64,000 nucleotides of DNA from Diploscapter coronatus. Lineage: Eukaryota; Nematoda; Chromadorea; Rhabditida; Rhabditidae. The first letter of the stretch is position 1, and the number at the start of each line of letters is the position of its first letter. The position numbers and the translations under genes were made by a program. Shown here in pieces: positions 10,911-22,570 of this stretch. Where the stretch lies: the NCBI GenBank assembly GCA_964036155.1, contig OZ038422.1, positions 8,641,201-8,705,200 of the forward strand, written 5' to 3'. A model generated the notes under the pieces. The model did no database searches. It saw only the letters and a list, made by a program, of their open reading frames with translations, and was not told where the DNA came from.

Positions 10911-13900
10911 TTAATCCGCAGAGTTCAACTCGTTGATTTCAGTTCGGAATTTTTTTACGCAATAATTCAAATGGGCTTTCAGAGAATTGACTGCAGAATT
11001 GAGATTGTTCTCCCTAAATTGAATAATTTTGTTACAAGTCGCGCCCACATCCAGTAATTTTGGTCAAGTTTGAATAATTCTTCGTTGTTCAAAATTTACA
11101 TTTCAAAACATCCTCACATCATATTCAATTTTTAAAATGCGTTTAGAGAAATAATAACTTTTCATCATTAATTCTATAATGTTCTGCTTATGATATCTTC
11201 AAATTCGGCAATTTCTATCGGTAGAAGGTGGTCTTCATTCAAATAGAAAATGATAACGATTACTTACTTTCCTTCCTTAATACAATTCTCAACAGCAATC
11301 CATTTATCCATGAGCATTTTCATATCCTTGAGCATCTCTGTCTCTTTCTTGTGAATGTAGATCCATCCAGTGCCATTCTCGATAATCTGCAGAGCCATTT
11401 TGCGAGTTTCATCGAGTCCCTCTGTAGCAGTCAGTCCCTTCCTTCTCATTTCTCTACATTTCTGTTCGAAAATGCTCCTCTCCTTCCTGCTGAATCGTCT
11501 GCTTCTGGCTGCAAAGTACAGTTCAGCAATGGGTCGTTTGATGATATTTTCAACTTGAGTTGGAGGAGAGGGAATGGTTCTTTTGAGGAGAATCTGAAAT
11601 GTTACGAATACATAATTTAGCCCATAGCCAAATTAAAAATCATGGGTTAGATGTAATAACTGATTAAATATCCAATTTTTAGGCTTATTCTTATCTCCGA
11701 TTTATTGTTTTAAGAAGTATCGCTAAAGACTGAATACTTGAGTCAAAATAAATTACACAACTTTGATTCGCTTGAAATGACGCCTTGTTTGCGGCGGACT
11801 TTACGACGCTTCATAGATTCAAGGAATGAATCTGACGACTATTTCAATATTACGCAATGCATACGTGGTATATTCAATTTGCGCATCATTTATCTTGTCT
11901 CAAGTGATCGGTCTTTGAGAAGACTGAATAACGAATTGTCCTCTACTTTGTATCTTCAAGATCTTCTAGCAACAATTAACTCAGCAAATGAATGAACCCG
12001 AACCTCGTACCAGTACCAGCTATCATCCAAGAACCCTTGTTGTTTGAGTGCATTGTCATTGGGGGCTGAACGAGCCCAGGCAAAGTATTGGCCACTGAAG
12101 GACAGGCCCTGCATATCCGCCACATTGACTATGATGCCGCACTGAGGGCACTTGGCTGATTGATCAGTTGTGTACGCCTAAATTTCGTTTTATCTTCCTT
12201 TATTCAAGTTCATTGCGCATTTATAAGATCATAATTTTTGCTATTTGTAACTGATATTTTCCATTTTTAGCTCATTATCACATGACAGGAATATTATTGC
12301 ATTTTGTAAGATTTAGCACATTCCAATTTCAGAATGAAATAATATTGGGATGTTTTTTAACTAAATTTTTAATATAATAAAAAAAATTGTAACAGCTGCT
12401 TACATGGAATTTGCCCTTTTTGCAGCTGCACTTGATGCATAGTAATGTCATATGTCCAGAAACATCTCTGGCAGCCTCCAACTCCAACTGCGCCTTCCAC
12501 TTCTTCTGCCATTCCCTGTAGTCCCCGCATTCCATTGGCCAGTGGCATTCGCCTTCACATTTCCTGCACCAGAAACTGAAGTGCGAATGACCTTCATTGC
12601 AATAGATAGAGTTGAATTCTAAAATGTGGAATTGTGTTGCAAGATTTCCATGTTTCGAGAGCGCAAGTAGTTTTCAAGTTTGAAGTTAGTAGGATTTTGA
12701 GCATGTAAGCACATATTGCAGGACCCTTCAAAAATCCATATTAACTCATTTTTGCATATAAAATATGACGATTTTTGTAGATAAGGAAACAACCGATGAA
12801 CTAATATACGTGATCTACAGTCTAATCACATACTATTTAGGCTAAAATACAAGATTCACTAATCTCTAAACTTGAAGATGTGATTTGATAATTTACAAAC
12901 CTTGGTTTTCAGGAACGTTTGGAATGAAGGTAAGAGATGAGCAGGCATAGCACTCATTGAATCTTCCTTCGGTTATGAACGGCTCCAGACTCATCATCAA
13001 CAGCCTCTTGGAATAGAAATTGAAGACTGGTAAAGGCAGAACAAACGAGAGTAAATCGAATGTCGATTCTTTCAAAGGAAGCTAAACATATTTTCTTTAA
13101 CGCTATCTTCAACGTTTTCTCAAATTTTCAGAGATTGAAATGTTTGATCAATTAGAGATGAGTCTTTGCTGACAAACTTTCTTTTCTGCTAAATAATACG
13201 AAAATTTTCATGATGAACCTTTTGACGGATTAAATCAAAATTTACGAGAAAAAATATTTACCTTATAGTGAATCGGGATATTTCCTGATCTGATCTGTCT
13301 GGTTGCATCCCTCCTAACACAGTTCATGCAGAGCACTCTGTCTCCCAGTCCAATCAGGTTGAGCTTCTCGAATTCATAGCAATTGTTGCATCTCTGCAGC
13401 GGCATCTCGCTGCCCTCCCCGAATCCTTCAACGATTTCGTTCTCTCTTCCGAATTCTCTCAGAGATGATTCGAATTCGAGCAAATGGTAGCAGTGGGCCT
13501 GCAAGATTTTTGGCGAAGATCAAGTTTTTCATGGGTAAAAATCTTTTAATGTTTCAACTCACTTCAGTGCTGAGCAGCTTCGAGTTCGTAGAAACACTAT
13601 GAGCTTCATCGTAATTCAGAGCTGTGTATTCAGTCAGCTTTCTATACGGAGGACATACTTCCACTCTCTGGCTAAAATTAAAAGATATTATTGAAAATGA
13701 GGATGTATAAAACCTTAAAAGTTCCCTGTTGTATGTGAGCCAGAGATGGAACTCCTTGAGGATTCGAGTATCTTCCGCGTGAGTCAGGAAACTGGCGGGC
13801 AGCTTTGTGCATTGCTCGATTGCAACCCTGGAACAAAAGACTAATGAGATTACAAATCTTGAAAGCATTATTACTCAAACTATATTAGAAAAAGCTGAAT

Positions 13901-16900
13901 CTATTCGCATAAATACAAAAAAAAATCCTACCTATACATTTCTCTCCAGCCTCTGATTTCCCCGGCAATGTCAAGAAGTACTGCTTTTAGGTTTTCTTTA
14001 AATGACAATTTTCTGACGAAAGAAGGCAGGTATAAAGGAGGAGGAACGGGGATTGTCGTGTTGATTGTAATTCTGAATAAGATTCATCTAGATTCAAGAA
14101 ATATTTTTCAGAATAGCGAAATATACAGGGTGTTATGGCACAAAAGCAAAATCACTGTTATGATATTATCAAGCTCGATCGAAAAATTTAGCCTATGGTG
14201 GATGTGAAATAGAAAATATATGATTGCTAGGTTGCAAAGCAATTCTGACTAAACTTCCCTCAAACTTTCATTTCTACTAATCATAAAATTGCTTACACAA
14301 GCTTGTCAACATTCTTCTTCGTCATTTTCTTCTGCTCCTTCAGTGCCACAACCAGCACATTGACAGGGATAAGTTCAGTTTCGTATAGTTTGACTTTGTC
14401 CGTCAGATTGAACACAGTCCAGCCAGCCACTTTGCGACCTTTCAATTCAGCCATCGTCTCAGCTGCCTGAATTCACTCATCAAATCAAGCTGATCTTCAT
14501 TCCATTCCATTCCACAACCTCTGGGGTCTCGATTCCCGAATGCTTCCAGTTGTGCATCGAGACGTAAATTGTCTTGTGCAAGAAGCCCTCTTGGTGCACT
14601 TTCGACAGATCGAGTGCGTCATCGTTCGGTTCGTCGCCGTCGTCGTTCAAATCAGACACGTTCTACAATCAAAATGCATTACTTACAAGTGTTTATTTAA
14701 TTATCTCAAAATAAGAATATAATTTCAAAATATGCAGGAAAAATAGAAAAATTATGAAATTTGCTAGATTCAGATAGAAATATTAACCTCCCACTCGTCC
14801 GCGAGCGAAGAAGACAGAGTTCTAAGTCGATCGCGCGGCTCCCGTCCCTTCTTCTTCGTCTTCGATTTGTCGATTATGCAGTCGAACAGATTGAAGCTGA
14901 ACACATAGTGATGATTAATTATATCAATAATACAATGGAAGAGAGAGCCTTTCTTTTGAATCTAATTGGGTAGTGTGAGCAGGGCTGCTGGACGGAAATG
15001 AAAATTTCTAACAACCCCGGAAATGGAAACGGAGTTTCGTCCAGCCCTGGGGTAGCGAATAAATAAATAAATGATACATAGGAAATAATTTTCATATGAT
15101 GAGAACTGCACCATTTCTATGAACAAAGTTCTAATTTCGTATCATCTATCATTCAAAAATACCAAACAAAACCGATAGATGCAAGATTATAGTATTTTTC
15201 TAAAGAAAATATCATGAATATGATAATTTTAACGAAAGTTAAAAGTATACCTAGTTGAAGGTTTGGGCAGATTCTCGATGTCTTCATTCTCCCTCTCATC
15301 CTCGGAGTACTCATTCTCGTATTCTGCATCGTACAAATCATCTTCAGGAAGCTTTCTGGATCGAGCAGTGTTACTAGGAATTCGATAACTGTCTGAAAAT
15401 TTCTCATTTTCGAAAAATCAGGTCGATAAATATCTTACAATTGAACCATACGTCCTTGGTGTATATGTGCCTGTTCTTGATGGGAGTCTGCACGCTGTAA
15501 TGCACCTGTGGCACAGTCTTCTCTGCCTCTGCCTCTGCCTCGGGGTCGATTTCAATGTCACTCTCATTTTCCTGCTTTCGAGTTCGTGGTTTCTTCTGAC
15601 TCAATTCACGAGCAGTTGAAGTGAAGTTGGCGATCTGAAGAAATGAAAAATTAGTAAAAATTTTTTTTTATAATTATAAAAGGGATTCGAAAATTTCGTA
15701 CTAAACGAAATCTTATTCAAAGTTAGGAGAACGCTAAGAAACGTTCGTTTTCTTTAATAAAATATTCCTCAAGCTGCAAAATTGCAAAACTGATTCTTCC
15801 AAGTCATTATCATCCAAAACACTAACATTATTAATCTGTCCCTTGCCAGCAGACCTGGCAGTCCTCACATCGAATTCCTCTTCGTCGACTGAATCTCTGT
15901 CAATTCGAGTGTGAACTGCAGTGATCGAATGCGGCTGAATGTAGGGCCCTGGAAAATTATGATGAAGTAATTCTCTCAAATCATTTTTTAAATAGATTTA
16001 CAGCAATTGCCAGTAGTGCGACATTGTCCCTCTACTACAGAAGTCTCGAATCCTTTCTTCGCCATTTTCAGCAATTCGACTGGTTTGTCTGCCTGAAATG
16101 AATTTACTTCTTTATATTTTTCATTAGAATTTAGACTTGATGAAAATATCAATCATATTGTAAGAAAATGAAGAAATATTTCGCAATTTACAGTATTGAT
16201 TGCTTATCTCTGTGCTATTCTAGTAAAAAGAAATTGAATATTTGTGATGTCGCGATCAGATTATGCAATCGGTTTTGGAGCAGAAAAAATTTCATCGGAA
16301 CAAGCACGATGGAAGATTTTCTTTTCTTATTGAATTTGAAATACGATTTAAGTTGCATACCAGCATCCATCTGTTGTGTTTGTTGAGCGAGTAGTCCACT
16401 CCGACACTCATTTCGTCCTGCGTTGCAGCCAACATTCGCTTCTGTTCCCGCTTGCTCAGATTAGCATATTTGTCAGCCAGAACATCTTTCCTGCAATTTG
16501 TTCATCAACAATCGCAATTCCCTTTCATTCTGTCCAACCTAATAATTCCTGCGGTATGATGTCCGTATTTTCGAGCCATCAAATCCTCTCCTTTGTGTCG
16601 TTTTCCCTCCCATCGGTGAGTGCCGCGATATCTGAATATAAGACAGAGGTCAAAAATACTAGAAAAAGTCGAAGAAATAAGTTTATGAATTAAAAGGAAA
16701 ATGATGATTTAGAAAAGGTATAGCTATTTTTACATGGAAAAAGCATGAAGAGAAAAAGTTTAAATGAAGAGTAGCTTTGTTTAGATAAACTTTTCCTATT
16801 TTGTCAAAAAACATCCCTTTTCGGAATTGTAATTATAAAAAATTTTATTTTAGTTTAAAAATCTTACTTTTCGTCGTAATAACAATAAGATTCTTCGCCT

Positions 16901-16914
16901 TCAGAGTGCGCCAT
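10911..16914 (-). CDS. Large IBR-type zinc-finger protein, RBR E3 ligase-like
   Basis: Probable RING-between-RING type ubiquitin ligase or relative. The start at 16914 gives MAHSEGEESYCYYDEK. Then come basic exons (KREQKRMLAATQDEMSVGVDY near 16430, split by an intron), acidic disordered exons (15.2-15.9 kb, DIEIDPEAEAEAEK), folded exons at 14.3-14.9 kb (VHQEGFLHKTIYVSMHNW) and 13.5-14.0 kb, and a Cys-rich core at 12.0-13.5 kb. The core has a RING-like CNNC...CMNC, then an IBR pattern NECYAC...YCNEGH...WCRKCEGECHWPMEC (C-x2-C-x4-H-x4-C) followed by W and K/E, then LLCIKC...KCPQCG. The C-terminus is helical and basic (RKERSIFEQKCREMRRK) and ends ELNSAD-stop. The protein is roughly a thousand residues in about twenty exons. 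The third Cys cluster does not obviously show a canonical catalytic RING2, so ligase activity is an inference. The orthologue was not recognised. Confidence 0.6.
14980..15049. mobile_element. Miniature palindromic element with CAGGGCTG termini (hAT-like)
   Basis: A 70-base fold-back inside an intron of the IBR-domain gene. It starts cagggctgctggacggaaat and ends gtttcgtccagccctg, with cggaaat/atttccgg-like words inside. Its ends resemble those at 6489-6572. It carries no coding capacity. Confidence 0.5.
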
Positions 16915-17924
16915 ATCTACAGTAGTTTTACTAGAGCTAGTCGACCCGAATAAGCCTGTTTTGGAAATTTTGAACGCTGAAACTAGTAGGAATAAATAAA
17001 AAGCTAGCTAAGATTAGCTGGAGTTGATGAAAATTGAGTTGGAAAGTGAGGTTTAAATAGGAAAAGGGGCAGTGAATGGCTGAATGTGTTACCCTGTGAA
17101 ACGAGGCGCAGTGTTGTGCAATCGCGAAGGGGAGGGAACACGTCACATGTTGTTTGAACTCTCCTTTTTGCCCACTCGCATTGAAAATAGACCACACCAC
17201 TACTAACATTTTGAAACTCGTATAAAACGTGATTCTTTCCGGCTTTTTGGTATTGGATCTTTTCAAGCACCTCAAAATTAGTGGGTATACCAAGTTTCAG
17301 CTCTGGAGACGCACTACTTGGCTTATAGCGGTGACGAATTCGTTCGAAAAATCGCTTCTTTTAAATTTTATTAAAACTCTCAAAAATTTCCGTTGTAAGT
17401 CGACAAAATCGGATCCTACGTTTGGAATAAAGTATCTGAGGAGGATTTTGAGACCAAAACTACCCGATTCTGATGTGAAATTGCAAATATCCTACGTACT
17501 GAAAATTAGCCATTTTTTCCATAATAAAGGCTTGCCGGGCTAATTGAAGGCCATAAACTGAATGGATCGAAAATTCATGTGGACGATATAGAGATTGCAT
17601 TGCGAGGATGCTAATGACGTAGAACACGAAATCAGAAAATGTATCCTGATCCCGTTATTTCGAGATAAAGCCTCTGAAATTTGGCAAAATTACAGCCATC
17701 TTATCTAGATTGTGCTACAGCATGGGTAACACTCAATTTTATGAAAATTCATGTGGACAATTTCTTATTCTATACTTCATCTTCAATTTCAGTGCAAAAC
17801 CACTATGATTGGATGAGTTATATGCGAGTTATTCAACAATCTTTGTGGAACAATCCACTCCTTTTGAGCAATTCATTCCCGTACTGAATTTTAGACGTAA
17901 ATGGCGTTATAAAAATTCTTCCTT
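16915..17924. other. Upstream region of the IBR-domain gene, no gene seen
   Basis: About 1 kb between the minus-strand gene start and dispersed repeat copy B. It should contain the IBR gene promoter and possibly sequence shared with the divergent H1 gene. The word gaaaattcatgtggac occurs twice (about 17570 and 17742). Reading frames here overlap one another on both strands and resemble no known protein. Confidence 0.35.
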
Positions 17925-18440
17925 CCAGTATGTTACGTAGATTGACATGGTGAACAACTTTTGTTCCAAGACCGACCTCAGATTCATTACCATTTGAACT
18001 CCAGTAGAGCGAAAAAGGTCGAGGGTTAAGGGGGGTTTAATACCACTACAGAATTTTTTGAAGTACGATGACCAGTTATTGCAAAGTGCTGTTTGGACAG
18101 TAAATTTGAAAAATGCATGGCTCTCTGTGTGTGCACATTCTAGAATAAGTTCTGGAACAAAAGTTGATCGACTTGAAGAGCTCTACAAGATTCTATTAAG
18201 AGCCATTCCACGAATAACTGGAACAAGGACCCGGACATTTGCAAAAGTGTCCCGGATCCGGACCAAACTTATATAGTGGATACGCCCATGGACCCTAATC
18301 ACAAAAATGGGGAGACCAGGTCCTGCCCCCTAAAGTGGGCGGGGCTAGGTGGGGGTCAAAGTTGGGAGTTTTGACGATTTGACTGTAAAAAGGAGGTACA
18401 AAGAAAGCTTTTTTGCTATAAAAGATTTTCGAAAAATTTA
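17925..18440 (-). mobile_element. Dispersed repeat, copy B (inverted relative to copy A)
   Basis: This is the reverse complement of about 9951-10545, with high identity over most of its length; for example gtactacgatg-type words around 18060-18080 and the segment ending in agggtcca. Relative to copy A it lacks the aaccctcga tract. It is separated by about 280 bases from copy C, which has the opposite orientation, so B and C form a loose inverted pair. Confidence 0.65.
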
Positions 18441-18724
18441 AAAAGGATGAACATGGCCATGGAATGCACTTTCTAGAAATATATTGGTTTAGGAGGTCAG
18501 CCACTTGCTGGGTGTGTGAAGGGGTCCCAAAGTAAAAAATGCCAACAATGACGGTTTCAAAAACATACATTTTTTGCAGAAAACTGACCATAACGAAAAA
18601 TTTGTTATTTGTTGGTAAAATTTTATTCCATATTTGAATTCTCCAAATAAAACTACGCTAAGATCAGTCATAAAATCGATAGGTTAGGTATGACCTTACA
18701 CTTTATCATCGCACCAAAATTGGC

Positions 18725-19134
18725 AACCCGAAAATTGAAATTTCAATTTTGAGAGTTATACCCTACAGTATGTATACCAATTGATAGAGCTCATCAAACT
18801 GAGCAACTTTTGTGAAGACACCATATGGCTATCTATTATGGTATGCGTGGTATGGGGGTTTGAATGGGTCAGACCCACAAAAATTCATAACTTTTCGAAA
18901 GTCTTTTATAGCAAAAAAGTTTTCTTTGTACCGACTGCAGACCATTTTTTCGCGAAAATCGAAAATTTTGCGTGGGCATGACTCCGCCCACATGAAGGGG
19001 CGGGGCCAAACAAACCCATTTTTGTGATTAGGGTCCAAGGGGGTATCCACCCATATGGGCTGAATCCGGATTTGAAATACTTTTGCAATTGTCCGGCCTT
19101 TGTTCGGGTTACTCAAAGAATACGTCTTAATTAG
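18725..19134 (+). mobile_element. Dispersed repeat, copy C
   Basis: A diverged direct copy of the first half of copy A (gcaacttttgtgaagacacc, tctattatggta, ttttgtgattagggtcca, tttgcaattgtccgg). It ends in tcaaagaatacgtctta, whose complement is close to the outer arm of the palindrome at 10662. That suggests cgtctta is a terminal word of the element family. Confidence 0.6.
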
Positions 19135-19474
19135 CCACTTTGTAAAAATGGTCATTACTTTTGTCCACGTGAAAATTAAAAAGAAAAAAAATAGAATTTT
19201 GGCGCCAATATATTCGCGAGATGTGCCAGATTCGGCATTCGTTGTAAAGCTTGTTCAGAGTAGATAATAATTAAAAAGGTTTTTGAAAATGAACAATTTT
19301 GAGGCTAGTAAAGAGCATAAGGCTGCTAGCGGGAAACCACCACTTTCAGTTAATTTCATCGTTCTGTCATTCTCGAGTTTTCATTTTCTCTGTCCGCTAT
19401 TTTTCGAAGCGTTTCTAATTTCTATCGTTTATTTTATGAATCCTCCGTGAATTCCTTTCGGACGATCATTTCCA

Positions 19475-19481
19475 TTTTCAG
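19475..19481 (+). promoter_or_regulatory. Splice acceptor 8 bases upstream of the H1 start (trans-splice candidate)
   Basis: The sequence attttcag directly precedes gcattcccATG. No convincing donor or upstream exon is evident, so this may receive a spliced leader. An upstream noncoding exon is the alternative. Confidence 0.4.
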
Positions 19482-19489
19482 GCATTCCC

Positions 19490-21508
19490 ATGGCAGTCAC
19501 TGTAGTCGCTCAGACCAAGGTCAGTCCGAATAAGAAACATGAAATTTGAAACTTGGCCTAAAATTGGTTGAAATGCTCAAAATTCTACGATTTTCTAGAT
19601 TTAGAACATTTGGAGCTTCAAGAACTTGAAAACGACGAAGCCTATCGGATAAAAGCATGCGAACTTTCTGAACTTATCAAAAATGTTGGGATTTCGAATT
19701 TTAGGTCAAGGTGGAATTTTTAAGAGACTTGTTAGAAACTTCATCGAATCGAAAATTGTTTACTAATTACGTGAACAGTGGGGAGAATTTCAAATCCGAT
19801 AAGTTTCCAACAAGGCTCGATAGGATTCTATGAAGAAAATGACTTTTAATTCAGGTGAAGGCGCCGAAGATGAAGTCCGTGAAGGCAGCTCCTTCCCACC
19901 CGACCTACCTGAAGATGATCCAGGAAGCGATCACCTCCATCAAGGATCGCAAGGGGGCCAGTCGCCAAGCTATCAAGGCATTCATTGCTGAGGTTCGAGA
20001 AAATGAATTCTTCTTGCCCTGCTCAGTCACCATTTATAAATGTCATTTGTCCTCGCGCTTATTCCTTTCCTTCCTAAAGAGAATAACGTTTACAAATGGG
20101 GACGGACGAATGCAATAGACACTCGACAAAAAATGAATTTGCACTTGCAGAAGTACATGCTGGACGACAACACAGGCAACTTCACCCGCAACCTCAACAA
20201 CACTTTGAAGAAGGGGGTCACCGATGGCACTTTCAAACAGGTCGGCTACAAGGACAGACATGTCGGAACTCGACTCGAATTCAGCTTGTTTTTAGTTTTA
20301 GTTCGAACTGAAGGAAAGTTGAGTTCGAATTTCATTATTTTTCAAACATCAAACATGTCTTCCAAGATAATCTTTGAATCATTGATTGCACTTCAGCCCT
20401 ACGGCAATCAGGGTCGCTTCGGTCTGGGAGAGACAGCCGCGAAGAAGAAGAGAACCACCAAGGTGGAGTCGTCTCACTCGGACTCTCTCGACAAGAAGAA
20501 GACCAAGTCAGCCGGCTCTGCCTCTTCCATTCCCAAGGCCAAGGTAGGGTAGTCACATTAAATTTGAGGAAAATTTTCATTTTTCTTATGAACACCTTCA
20601 CACTTATAAAAAATTTTCAAAATAGAAATTCACTAAAACACTGCATTAGCACTCGATTTTAACTTTCTCGATGAAATTTTGACAAAACTAAAAGAATCTT
20701 ATGAAAAAGCATGGATAGATAGTTTTTTAAGAGCATGAATTTTTCAGTCTGCGCCCAAAACAAAGACTACTGGAACTACCAAGGTTTGATCAAATTAACG
20801 AGAAAAGACGAATGATAAATTGATTAAATTTCAGAAGACTGTCGCCACGAAATCGGTCAAGTCTCCAATGGCGAAATCCACTCAAACGACGAAGAAGGCC
20901 TCTGCCAAAGCCAAGACGAGTACTAAGACGGCCAAGGAGAACAAAGGAAAGAAGACGGTCGACGACACGCAGCCCTCCAAAAAGGCTACCACCACCAAGG
21001 CTCCTGCTGTCTCCAAGGTAGGAATTCAGAAGTTGGTTTCTTGAATTAAGACAAGAGTAGGCTTGAAAAAGGCACGCGCCTTGAAATTTCATTTTGGAGA
21101 GTTAGAGTTAGGGCCTGGTAGGCTGATATTGGTCCTAGCATATGCACAACATTGTTCTTATAGATTTGATGGTATGACCTGATCACTACCACCATATCTT
21201 TTTTCTAGCCATAATCATTCAAGCTTTCATTTATTATCAGACATGTATCATTTTCATGCATGCTCCCTGTTTTTATTCAACATTCCCTGACTCGTTCTAG
21301 TGTAAGAATTTTCATACTTATCGTTTTTTTTTTTTTTTTTTTTTTTTCGATTAAAATTTGAGAATCCTGGTATTATAGAAAACCAAAAAAAATGGGAAAT
21401 CCCTGAGACTTTCCATACAAATTATTGATTTGTCCTGAATTGACATATGTCGTCGATTTTCAGAAGGCCTCGTCGATGAAGAAGCCGTCCACGAAGACAA
21501 ATGCCTAG
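19490..21508 (+). CDS. Histone H1 linker histone, seven exons
   Basis: Linker histone that binds nucleosome entry/exit DNA and compacts chromatin in the nucleus. About 222 residues. Exon starts and contents: MAVTVVAQTK (19490-19519); PSHPTYLKMIQEAITSIKDR and KGASRQAIKAFIAE (from 19856); KYMLDDNTGNFTRNLNNTLK (from about 20151); the end of the winged-helix domain, GRFGLGE, then a basic tail (from about 20399); SAPKTKTTGTTK; a long Lys/Ala/Thr-rich exon from 20834; and a last exon ending STKTNA-stop at 21506-21508. The globular domain aligns by eye with nematode H1 (H-P-x-Y-x-x-M-I, KDRKGAS, GRF). Every intron has GT and a (T)TTCAG acceptor. The introns and a downstream AATAAA mark it as a polyadenylated, replacement-type linker histone rather than a replication-dependent one. 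Confidence 0.93.
21324..21347 (+). repeat. Poly-T tract of about 24 bases
   Basis: A homopolymer run in the last H1 intron, between exons six and seven. It has no coding content and is likely length-variable. Confidence 0.8.
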
Positions 21509-21786
21509 AAGAATCTCCTCTCATCTGTCCCTATGTCCCTATTTCCCTATTTACCTTATAACTTTTCCCTTTTTTCGTGTCACTCTCATGTTTTTCTTTG
21601 AAGCATTGCGATTTAACTCGTTTTCCATACCATTTCATTTATTGTCTTGTACCAACTCAACCCCACTACCTCAGTTTCCATTTCCCTTTACTGTTCGTTT
21701 ATTTTATCCGACTTCTCACCTACCACCATGTCACATTCATATTCCACTTGTGGAGCGCAATCACTTATTTTGTCCGTCTTTTTGGC

Positions 21787-21792
21787 AATAAA
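21787..21792 (+). terminator. Candidate polyadenylation signal of histone H1
   Basis: AATAAA about 280 bases after the H1 stop codon, following a pyrimidine-rich 3' UTR. I saw no histone 3' stem-loop sequence in the UTR. Confidence 0.55.
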
Positions 21793-22102
21793 AAAATGCC
21801 CTATCAGTGAGTTGATTCATTTGTGAAATTCTGTAAACTTGCAGTTCGTCATACTTGATAGTCAAATTGGCCGGTTATGCATTTTTCCAAATTTCAGATT
21901 CTATAGCTGTCTATCGTATCATTTCGGTCGTTTTCCTGCCTTCATCACCGGCAAGATGAGGATTTTTAATCGCTTTAATAAAGCGAGATCATCACTCATT
22001 TGATGAAAAATTGCTTCATTGTAGTTCCTTTCCTGTTTTTTGGGGGAAATATTGGATAAAAAGAAGAATGAAAGTTAACAAGTAGGGTGTGGTAACAATA
22101 TG

Positions 22103-22570
22103 CAGGATGTTTCAGCATAATTTTACATTTTTCTTGAATAAAATTTTTCTGAAAGTTATTTATAAAAATTTATGGTTTTACCCACTTTCCTATTACAATG
22201 CACTCGGGGTATGCCGGTGCGAAAAAAGGTTAAGTTTTACCTTAACATTTCACATGCAGTTTTTCGAGCATAAATCACTTTGGACCGATGCAAATCGAAA
22301 ACGACTCTCAAATTTGAAATCAGAATAAAATTCCACACATTCTCCATGCCAAATTTGACCAAGAATCAAATAATAAAAATGTTCGATTTCTCTGCGGCTA
22401 ATTCCAGAAAAGGAGTCCACCACTCGTATGCCCAGGGTATACTGTAATAGGAAAGTTGATAAAACTATACATTTTCACAAATCCCCCACCCAGATGAGTT
22501 GAATCTCGTTGGCCGTTTTCAGAAATAATTTTTAAGAAAAGTTGATTCAAGAAAATGCTGAAACACCCTG
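22103..22570. mobile_element. Long imperfect inverted repeat, fold-back element
   Basis: The left arm (22103-22213) begins caggatgtttcagcat and includes ttttcttgaat and ctttcctatta. The right arm (about 22430-22570) is its approximate reverse complement and ends atgctgaaacaccctg. The centre is unrelated. The terminal form CAGGGTGTTTCAGCA is typical of a DNA-transposon derivative. No transposase frame is present. A related word, acagggtgtt, occurs alone at about 14127. Confidence 0.6.
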
